DNA of 64,000 nucleotides from Symsagittifera roscoffensis (Eukaryota; Xenacoelomorpha; Acoela; Convolutidae), in assembly GCF_963678635.1 (NCBI RefSeq), contig NC_087067.1:27163547-27227546 (forward strand), read 5' to 3'. Both the position numbers and the translations under genes were made by a program. The notes under the pieces are model-generated. The model was given only the letters and a program-made list of their open reading frames with translations, had not been told where the DNA came from and searched no databases. Position 1 is the stretch's first letter. Each line of letters opens with the position of its first letter. Positions 45,816 to 55,400 of this stretch are shown here, one piece after another.

Positions 45816-48800
45816 TTATAGCAACAGTTTCGACAGATATTGGCAAGCTTGATAGGTATAAGTTTGAGCGACTTTATTTTTAATCACATTCGAATTATAT
45901 TCGTTCAAATCCACATTTTTCATTTGTTCGATCGCAATGTCAGCTTTTGCTAGTTCTCCGCGCGAAGTATGGGCATTAATGATACACTCCAAAATGGACT
46001 TATCGTAAATAAATTTGTACAAATAATCACCAGCGTCGCGGGTGATCCGTGGCGAATCTGGACTGAGAAGACTGAATACCTTTGCATATTGCGGCGTCAC
46101 CATCATTTGCGCAAATACTGCCGCTAGTACATTATAACACATCTTCTCACAGCATCGAATCATCAAAGTTAACAAATCATCACTCCAAAATCTTTTCCAG
46201 TTAAATGAAACTATACCTGATGTACTAGTTTGAACATTTGTCAATGCGAATCCATTTGTTACTCTCGAACCATGTTTTAAACACATTTTTAATGCTGCCT
46301 GATACTTTTCCTTCGCAATTTGAAGCTCAACGTAAGTTTTGACCCAACTTACAGACGATAATCCAATTTTCCTTTTGTGCAAAAGATGATCCAAGAATTG
46401 CTCAATCGTTCTTTGAATTGACGCCACGGTTTTAGCCGCGTTTGGTAAACTTTTATGTTCGATAAACAATTGACGCCAGGCGCCGCCACCTTCACTTAGT
46501 AGAGAAGATGTCAGCTCTATAACTAAGTTTTCACTATTAAGCACATTGTACAACCTAACGAGACAAGTTAGTAATGATTCTATTACAAATCCGTCAGTCA
46601 ATCTAAGACAAAACAGCAGAAAATTGTCGCGAAGAGAAGTTGACTTTTCAACAGCAGCATCGGGTGCCACAACCATTCTTGGTCTTTTGTTCGAATCTTC
46701 CTCCGAACCCGTGTGCATTTCGAGTGTAATTGCGAACAGCTCTTTACAGCCATCAAATTTTGGCGTTCCATGGATCACCATGTTTTGTTTGAACCGAGCT
46801 AAGAATGCAATAACTCGGACTATTTTTAGTTTGAATTGGGTAAAATCGGTTAGATTTTTGTAGAACCCAGAATTAAGTAGACTAACAGCGCATGTTTCCA
46901 CTATTTCACTTCGAATGTCGAACAAAGTTCCATTTCCAAGAAAGTTGAACAGCGTAGCTAAGCACTTCTGGACTAAATCATCACTTAATTTTTGCTCATT
47001 TCTGATCAGATCGTTCAAACGTGCATTCAAAGCTTCCCACTCGAAGCCCACACTCAGAGGCTGTGATTGGCCAGGCAGAACTCCTAACACCTGATTGGTC
47101 AACTGCGCTACATTCAAGAACCAATCGTGTGAAGTTCGGAACTCTCCGAGAGCCAAAAACCGGAACCCTTTTCCCAGTGCCAAAGGTACAAAAGACCTGT
47201 AGTAACTATCCGGGGTATTCACAGTTTTGATTCTGTCCAACCAAATTCTGGGAATCCAGCTTTCAAAGTGAACTATAATTGGACGCGCATTCGGCATTTG
47301 AATATATTCGTTCAAAAGTTCTCGCGTTTTGTCTATGCTCGACTCCATTATGATTTCATTTTCAAGAACAATCATTCGTTTGATCACGAGGTTTCCGGGA
47401 ATTAACAGCGAAGAGTCTGATGACTTCGCGGGAATCTCTAGATGTGACTCTGTGTCGTCAATATCAGGCGAAAATATATTGTTAATAGCCGAGCTGAGAA
47501 CTTTAACATCATCGTTTGAAAAAACTTCTTTAATTGGAGACTGCAACTCAGAGAGGATTTTTATGGCTATGTTTGAATCAACATGCGTGAGAATTTTCGA
47601 CAGAAAGCTTCCAAAGATATTACGGCGCTCGTCTGCTTTGAACTTATCATCCCAAATGTAAGCTTGCATTCGCTTGTTTACCAACATCATCAGGAAAGCA
47701 ACGTCCACTGCGGATCGATTTTTCAAAGCAAACAAGAAATTATTACAATCCGGTTGTTGCGAATGGAATTTTCCACCGTAGCACAAGGCCAAAGACACAA
47801 AGTTACATGATTCAATTTGGAATCGAAACTGCGATTTTTCTGCAACTTCATTGACCAACCAATTTCTGAAGTTCCGGTCAATGTTCCCCGGTTTCGAATA
47901 ATCAGAACTGAGTTGCTCCATCAATATATCAACAACACCTCTGTAATTGTTCAGATTTAGCAATTTAACGCATTTTTCTCTTTCACTTTCGACGAAATTT
48001 AGGTTTTCTTTTTCGATTTTAACGACAATCCCAAGAGCAGCACAGAAACCTTGCAGCTCTTTCAGATCGATTTGGAAAAACTTACATTCCAGATTGTCTT
48101 CGTAGAACTTCATTAAACCACAGACCGTTTCGAAGCGCAATTTTGCTTGACTCATTTCCATTTTCAAAAACTTCAATTTTCCAATACAAAAATTCACACA
48201 TGCAATAACATGTTGAAATCCAAATAAAAACAGCTCGGATTTACGATCGGGTGTCAACTGGTGTAACGAATCGCAACTATGAAGCGAATACCTTTCCACA
48301 TAATAGTCGGAATTATTGATGAACATTTCAACTTGATTTGCGTTTAACTCCGCCTTCTCTGACATCATTTTTAGAGTGGCATTCAACTGTTCACTGTACG
48401 TAATTCTTGGGTCATTTAACATATTCGGTGCTATGTTTAAAGGCACAGCCGGTGGCTTAGTCAGCTTTCTGTTTTGCAAATGCACCTGTAAACACCAATA
48501 ATGATAAAACAGTTTCGCTGTTACTGAAAGCGATTTCAAAACTTCATCGGACACCGATTTTGCCAATTCCTCGTCAGTAATTAGAATCAATTCATTGAGT
48601 AAAAGATTTACTAAATGCAAGGGCACATTTTTATCAAACTTTGTCAAATCCCATTTGAAGTTTGCAAAAACACGCAACGCAGTTGTTCGGAAGCTTCGTT
48701 TCAGCTTCGAATTCACTTCTGAACTTTTAAACTTGAACTGGTTTTGAGCAGAATTGACTAGTTCGACATTGCCGCTTTGCCTTTCGCTTCTCAGAGCCAG

Positions 48801-49001
48801 CTGGGTCACAATTTGATCTGGGGTCGGATTACAGACTTCAGTTTCCAAGTGGTATTTTAGTTTCAATGGTTCTAATGAGAAGGACACGTAGGGAATCGGG
48901 TCGCTGTCAGTATTCGTACCACCAGTTGCAAACTCTGATTCAATTGATTCTGTAAATGCAGGAAAAGGAGACGGACTTCGAATTGGAACCGGCGAGTCCA
49001 T
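45816..49001 (-). CDS. INTS8: Integrator complex subunit 8
   Basis: One uninterrupted exon encodes 1061 residues (human INTS8 is 995). INTS8 is a nuclear helical-repeat scaffold subunit of Integrator; in vertebrates it links the complex to PP2A during cleavage and termination of snRNA and other RNA polymerase II transcripts. Recognition rests on colinear blocks: FKWDLTKFDKNVPLHLVNLL near the N terminus, matching the human KWDLDILEKSLSVPVLNMLL region; WLDRIKTV and LRLYNVL-like helices in the middle; and near the C terminus MIRCCEKMCYNVLAAVF, YLYKFIYDKSILECIINAH and RGELAKADIAIEQM. I chose the ATG at 49001 (MDSPVPIRS) because a CGATTTCAG acceptor ends 9 nt before it. An in-frame ATG at 49061 would add 20 residues but lies before that acceptor. 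An intronless 3.2 kb gene is unusual next to its intron-rich neighbours. Confidence 0.93.
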   Translation of the reverse strand: MDSPVPIRSPSPFPAFTESIESEFATGGTNTDSDPIPYVSFSLEPLKLKYHLETEVCNPTPDQIVTQLALRSERQSGNVELVNSAQNQFKFKSSEVNSKLKRSFRTTALRVFANFKWDLTKFDKNVPLHLVNLLLNELILITDEELAKSVSDEVLKSLSVTAKLFYHYWCLQVHLQNRKLTKPPAVPLNIAPNMLNDPRITYSEQLNATLKMMSEKAELNANQVEMFINNSDYYVERYSLHSCDSLHQLTPDRKSELFLFGFQHVIACVNFCIGKLKFLKMEMSQAKLRFETVCGLMKFYEDNLECKFFQIDLKELQGFCAALGIVVKIEKENLNFVESEREKCVKLLNLNNYRGVVDILMEQLSSDYSKPGNIDRNFRNWLVNEVAEKSQFRFQIESCNFVSLALCYGGKFHSQQPDCNNFLFALKNRSAVDVAFLMMLVNKRMQAYIWDDKFKADERRNIFGSFLSKILTHVDSNIAIKILSELQSPIKEVFSNDDVKVLSSAINNIFSPDIDDTESHLEIPAKSSDSSLLIPGNLVIKRMIVLENEIIMESSIDKTRELLNEYIQMPNARPIIVHFESWIPRIWLDRIKTVNTPDSYYRSFVPLALGKGFRFLALGEFRTSHDWFLNVAQLTNQVLGVLPGQSQPLSVGFEWEALNARLNDLIRNEQKLSDDLVQKCLATLFNFLGNGTLFDIRSEIVETCAVSLLNSGFYKNLTDFTQFKLKIVRVIAFLARFKQNMVIHGTPKFDGCKELFAITLEMHTGSEEDSNKRPRMVVAPDAAVEKSTSLRDNFLLFCLRLTDGFVIESLLTCLVRLYNVLNSENLVIELTSSLLSEGGGAWRQLFIEHKSLPNAAKTVASIQRTIEQFLDHLLHKRKIGLSSVSWVKTYVELQIAKEKYQAALKMCLKHGSRVTNGFALTNVQTSTSGIVSFNWKRFWSDDLLTLMIRCCEKMCYNVLAAVFAQMMVTPQYAKVFSLLSPDSPRITRDAGDYLYKFIYDKSILECIINAHTSRGELAKADIAIEQMKNVDLNEYNSNVIKNKVAQTYTYQACQYLSKLLL

Positions 49002-49440
49002 AATGATTTTCTGAAATCGTTTCACTTCTTGAGAAGCAAATCTGTATTTATTATGGGTCAATTTAATTGAACAGTTGCCGTATATTCTAGTTCAGCACTT
49101 TCTTTTGTTCATTTTTATTATGTCGGTTTAGTACTTTTTAATTAATGACATTGTTTATACCTACGGTTAAATCTCGTGAACATTTCCTTTTTCGAGAACT
49201 CTTTTTTCTCAAGAATTATAAACCAGTCTGCTTACTGTCTTACTTCTAAAAAAACGTTGATTAAATTTTAATTCTTCCATATCGAAAGAGTACCTATCCT
49301 GCTCTTCACATACTGTGATATCTTTATAGTACAGTTTATCATTTTTATTGAGTTTATTTACTGCTCTTTACTCTGCTGATGAACATGTCGTCTGTTCACT
49401 CTCGGGTGTCTTCCTTTATTCTCAAATTAGTCCGACCACT
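49002..49440 (-). promoter_or_regulatory. HADHB-INTS8 intercistronic spacer with polyadenylation signals
   Basis: Only 439 bp separate the HADHB stop (49441-49443) from the INTS8 ATG. On the minus strand, two AATAAA hexamers (49353-49358 and 49344-49349) lie about 80-100 nt after the HADHB stop. The spacer ends in CGATTTCAG, a 3' splice-site-like sequence, at 49011. Poly(A) signal, then a few hundred bases, then an acceptor before the next ATG is the layout of a trans-spliced operon. A separate INTS8 promoter in this spacer is equally possible. Confidence 0.5.
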
Positions 49441-52400
49441 TCAATTTCCGTACTTCTCCACGACCATAGCGTGGCCCTAAATAAACGGTTGAAATTAGCA
49501 ACAAATTCAATTGCCTCAAGACTGCCTCGGTGACCCTATTGACTCAAAGCTCTCACTGCGAGTGTTGGCCTTTTTTTTTAGCAGATGCTGATATAAACAA
49601 AATTGCTCCGATCTGATTACTTCTACTCAAAAAAAAATCTTTACCGGAGGTGTCACAGCGAAGATGGTTGTGAACACTGATTAGCGTTAGTTAGCGGGGG
49701 AAAAAAAGAAAATTACCGAGATTGGAAAAAAAACGCAAAGTCGCTAAAGATATGAAAACATTTGAAGATTCATCCTTTGTAGTTTACTCATTAGCGACAC
49801 CTCTGATAGTTACCAATGATTGATGGACTAAAGGTCAACTCATACCTCAAAACTTTTACTCGTTGCTTGAGCGAGCAACATTTTCCAGCTCATAAAATTA
49901 ACCAAAAGCGTGAAGGCCACAACTAAGGGAAAAAGCGGTTATATAAACAGACTTAAATAACTCGTACGTTTCAATGTTTTTCTTCGTGTATGAACGATTC
50001 CAACATTTTTAAAAATATTTTTTCGTTCCTTTTATGAAGATCTTCGACTCACCAGTCCTCCTGAAGCACATGCAGCCACTAATGCCCTCTTGCCTCCCTC
50101 CTTCTGCAACCTATTCGCAGCTGTAATCACCAGTCTCACACCTGGAACACTAATAATTACCAACAGCGGCCGAGTGCGTGAGTCGCACCGCCTTTAACCG
50201 GGGTCGTAAGTTCCAACCATATTTGGTCACGGTCGGAGAATTTGCCAATGTTACCCGCATCCTCAAGGTAAGAACGGCTACGGCAAAAGGACTGGCAGAA
50301 CCTCCCCAAAGGAAGTATAGCCTAGTTTTCAACCGCACGCCAAGGACCAAGCGAAAATTCAAAATCAACATTTGAAATAAAAATGATTTAGGCCGTTAGC
50401 ATGAACTGCCGAATTGCGTTTTAATTCTGTCGCCCAAAAACCCATAGTTAATTCTGACCACTTAGGTATCATATTCAAGGCTTAAGCCATCTTAGGGTAG
50501 GCGAACGCTGCGCCGAAAAAACGTGTCACTAAAACTTGAGCAAAAAAAAATTGAAAAAAATCTGGTTTCAAATAAAAACATTTTATCATGATATATTTTT
50601 GCCCTGCAAAAAACGCAATGTGAAACTTTTGAGCCGATACAATATAAACTGAACATGTTTAACCAAATTTACGGATCAATTGAAAAAAAATAACATAGCC
50701 AGCCAACTGACAGTTGGCAAAGAGTAATGAACGCAAGGAAACAGAAAAAAAACGGACTTGTTTTTTGTTAAAAAAACTTCAACACTCGAATTTTAAAGAA
50801 AAAATATATGCAATTACAGCTCTTTGAAACTAATGAACAATTTATGCTTACAGCTTGTTTGAAAAAAATTGACGAAAAATTCACAGTCTAAATAAAACAT
50901 TGATCACGCTTTTCATTGCCTTTTACTGTTCGATAGTGGAGCTTGTCTTCCTTTTGAGGATATCAAGTGAATTTGAAAAGAAATCAAGTCAAACCGCGAA
51001 AAAATAAATTTGAGCCTGAGCAAATTTTAAGACTTTCCTGAAAAAAGACACTTATCCTAATCTTGCCGTTTGATTCTCGCTAACATCTCCTTTTTTGCGC
51101 TCTTTTTCTCAAGAATAAACATAGTCAACAGACAGTTCGAAAAGAGTCAAGAATGCAAGTAAATACAAAATCAATACTAAAATGTTTTTTGACAAATCTC
51201 AACTTTCCATTTTCAAAGAAAAAAATGTATGCCCGTAAAGCTCTTTGAATTCCACAAAAAATTTATGTTTGACCCTTTTTTTGATAAAAATTAACCCAAT
51301 TTGAGAAATCCGAACCAATAGATGAAAGCTTTTTTCTCAAGAATAAACATAGTCAACAGACAGTTCGAAAAGAGTCAAGAATGCAAGTAAATACAAAATC
51401 AATACTAAAATGTTTTTGACAAATCTCAACTTTCCATTTTCAAAGAAAAAAATGTATGCCCGTAAAGCTCTTTGAATTCCACAAAAAATTTATGTTTGAC
51501 CCTTTTTTTGATAAAAATTAACCCAATTTGAGAAATCCGAACCAATAGATGAAAGCTTTTTTCTTATAACACTTTTTCGCGACCTTTACACTTTTGCTGT
51601 TCCACAGTGAAGTTTGCCTTCCTTTTGAAAAAGGAGATGAAGTGAACTTAAAAAGAAATCAAACCGCGAAAAATCAAAATTGAGAGGGAACAAATTTTAA
51701 GACTGCCTAGAAAAAAAAACTCACTAAGACCTACAAGGGTCTTCACTACGTTCATTGCTCTTAAAAAAACGCAAAAATTATAATTAGACAAAATCGTAGA
51801 TAGTAAAACTAGATTCAAGACAAAAAACTTAGTTACATTAAATTTTGATAAACAAATCTGATAGAAGGGTCCCAAAACTACACGTAAGGTCCCTAAAAAA
51901 ATTGATTGGTATCTAATGCTCGAAAACAGCATGCGCATTTGTTTGTATGCCCAATTTATTTTTCGAAATAATGGCGGGACCTATCTTTCATTTCAGCTTT
52001 TCACAGGGACCCACCTGCCATAAATACTTGCACCTTAAATTAACAGAGTGTATTTAAGAACCTGTAGCTCCAAACGGGTGTCCGATTGAGAGACTACCAC
52101 CCCATAGGTTCAGTTTGTCCATCGGTAGTTCGCCCACTTTGCCACTGGCTTTGATGTGGTTCTTGCAGAAGTAGTCCGAATTGAGAGCACGTAAATTAGC
52201 CAGGATTTGACCCTGCAACAATCAAACACAGCATGGATTTCCATATACAAAACGGAATTACAGTTTTCATTGTTACTTTCATAAATCAAAGTTTCTATCA
52301 GATATAAATTTAGCAGGCGAGGGTTAGCTCCTTTAATCTTGGAAAAACAGCCCCTTAATCACCCAAAGGATCCTAGTGGGTTAAATTTATCAAAATCAAT

Positions 52401-55400
52401 TTCTAGAGTCATTGTATACTAATTTTTCAAAGCTGTGAAAATACTCACTGCAAAAGCTTCATGAAGTTCAAAAACGTCAAAATCTGTCAGTTTGAGTCCC
52501 GTTTTATGCAGCAGTTTTGTGATTGCGTAAGCTGGTCCCAGTAAAAGCTGGTCTTTCGGGTCTTGTGAGACAAACACGTAGTCCCTATAAAACAAAGCAA
52601 AACATACGTCGAAAGATACTCTATTGAACATTTTGTGAAAAAGAAGCGACCTTATGCTAATCGTTTTCATAACCGCACTGCTCAAAGGAAACACTTAAGT
52701 CCAATTTAACACTTCTGGTGTTAAATTGTCTGGCTACTGGAATTTTCATTATTATTAAATTTTATTGCATTTCTGTACTTCATAAGCTTACTGTAGCTTC
52801 TTACGTAAAACTCTAATTAGTTAAGACTGGGGGAAGTTTAACTGGGATAAAGTTTGTCTGTTCCCTCTTGAATTCAAGTATTGCCTTTCTTCACATATAA
52901 AAATATTTAAGCAATAAACCATTATTAGAAAACTTGCTAGCTCATACGGAAGCAAAACACATTTTTCGTTCCAATAATTTTTGCAAACAATTCTTTTTAT
53001 TTCAAGACTCTTAAATATCTTCCAAAATACATCTTAACAGTTTCATCGACAGAAGTATAGCTCGAAAATTTGAACCTGAGATATGCTTTTGGTTTCATGC
53101 CTAACTTCTTCGCCTTCGCCTCACTTGCAATGAGAGCGGCAGAAGCACCGTCCGTTAAGAAGGATGCATTGGCTGCTGTGATTGTGCCCTGGGGTCCCTT
53201 GATAAATGCCGCTCTCAGTTTACCCATCTGGGCTGCAGTCGAGGGTCTGATTCCGTTGTCAGTACTCACTGGCTCTTTCAATCCAGGCACGAAGTAGTTC
53301 TTCATTCTATCCTCCAGCAGACCTTCTTTCGAAGCCTTGTCTGCAAAATTGTGCGACCTCGCTGCATATTCGTCCTGTTAGTTCATAATTAAGCACAAAT
53401 TCAATCAACATGCTTACATTTAAACCATCATATCTAAGAGTTAACTCCAAATCCAGGCTCACGTGTCAATTTCCATCCCAAAGTCCTTTAAATTCTGGTT
53501 GTCAAAAAATTTCAAGAGTCTCCCTTTGCAGCTAATTTACGACATCCTTTTCTGACTGATCAACCCCTTCTTGAGGCTTATACACTTGACTTGAGAGGAT
53601 ACCACTCGCCAAAAAACGCAATTTTTCTGCTCAAAAACTTTTAAAAAGCCCAATGAACTCAAGACATTCATTCGTCAAGACAAAAAACAGCAACCTCAAA
53701 ATATTAACGCTTCTTTTATTGCAGCAAAATGAAATGAATCTTTTTTCTTTGAACTAGTTTCAACCTGGTCACTCCTGGAGACAGAGAAGGCGGCACACAG
53801 TCTGTCGGCTGAGTGACCCATCGTCTCATTGGTCGAGAACTCCGCTACAGCTGGCAGCTCTGGCTTGTGAATATTCTTCAACAAGGTGAGAAGTAAACCA
53901 GCCTGAGCAGCCGCTCCCTTCGCCTAAAACACGGCTTACGTATTAATGCTTTCGGTTTTTGAAAAGTGACATATCAATTTTTGCAATTCCTTAACTGAAC
54001 ACTACAGTATAACTCAACTTCTACCGTAAAAATTTAGCAGAAAGTTTTGGATGGCCAGACTGTGAATTACAACATGCATTCTACGCTGATGACGCATAAT
54101 ATAGGAATGCGGTTCTTTTGTAGTTACCTTCTGCGAGGCTAACATCTTCATCCTGGATGACTTGTTGTATCTGATCGGAACATCCGACATGAAGTCCACG
54201 CCTCCCGCCACCCCACACTCGATCTGCCCAGAGTTGATCTGGTCTACAATCGAAGAAATTGCCTACAAAACTAAACACGATAAGAAGTAAGTACTTAACT
54301 AAAAAATATATTTTTTCACTTTTTCACATCGTCATAAATTACCTAGAAAAGTTATAGAAACGAAGCTCTTGAAAATCTTTAAAAAAACTCAAAAACGGAA
54401 ACAAAAATTATGTACAAAAAGTAAAAAAAAAGTACAGAAAGTACAAAAATAAGCCATGAAAGAAACACTCAAAAATTTCAGAAATTGCTAGTATCAAGGT
54501 AAACCCCCGACTGTTACGACTGCGTGTTCAAGTATCTGCAATAAATTTTTGCTTAAGCAAACAAAATTTTTTTTTACACAGGCGAAGCTGCGCTTCGCAA
54601 ACACTAGAACTTGTCAAAAAGCAGCTATATAAAGTGCAAAAAGAAAAAGTATAAAAAAGCATCGAATTAGTAAATATTTGCCAACGTCTCGGATTCCATC
54701 TGCGACCTAGAGATTATGAGTCTCCCGCACTAACCACTCAGCCACGAAACTTCCAATGCTACAGATCGTGATTATAGCTAGTACCACCAAATAAGTGGAC
54801 ACTTTTAATGAAAAATTTTATTTGTGGCTAGAAAACAAGAAGATTCGCACTAATACACTAACGCTCGCCCGCTCGTTAGTATAAATAGAAATTTTTTGTT
54901 TAGAAAAACCATCCACGCAATTTGAAGCACAAAATGATTTAATTCTCATCTCTTCTTACTGGATCAAAAAGCAACTTTCAATTGGAAATGATTTCTGAGC
55001 CGTATTAATTTGCCACTATGATTAGGGTACACAATAAAAGGAAATTGCAATAGCGCTAATTAATTATTAAATTTGTCATTTTTCGAATCCTCAAAATTTT
55101 GCTAAGAAAATGGGCAAAAAGTCGCCTATTTAGTTGTTCCTTCCCATCCTCTCCATACCACATTGCAAAACTTTTAATTTCCAAACACAAATGCAAGCGA
55201 TAACGGCATAACGCGTAATTTTTCGATATGAAGCATTAAGAATAGTTGTTCCGTATTCAGAATAGTTGATTTGTTCAAAACACTTCACACTAAACTTTGT
55301 TAAATCTAGGACTAAAACTAGAATCTACGCCCAATTTAGGAATTTTCCTGAAATGCACTTAAAAATTCTAGGTTTCTACTCCAGGCTAAAACTAACCAAA

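Larger units (their letters stand above)
50142..52061 (-). other. HADHB intron 7
   Basis: A 1.9 kb intron. It contains a tRNA-like SINE next to the 3' splice site (50166-50380) and a 228-bp tandem duplication (51104-51558). The rest is AT-rich. Confidence 0.75.

Noticed and set aside
46546-47810. Plus-strand open frames of 69-110 codons within INTS8
   Set aside because: They are antisense shadows of a long conserved coding exon, with no independent features.
49002-49061. Upstream in-frame ATG at 49061 as the INTS8 start
   Set aside because: It lies before the acceptor-like CGATTTCAG, and the 20 extra residues (THNKYRFASQEV-type text) show no INTS8 similarity. It remains possible if that AG is not used.
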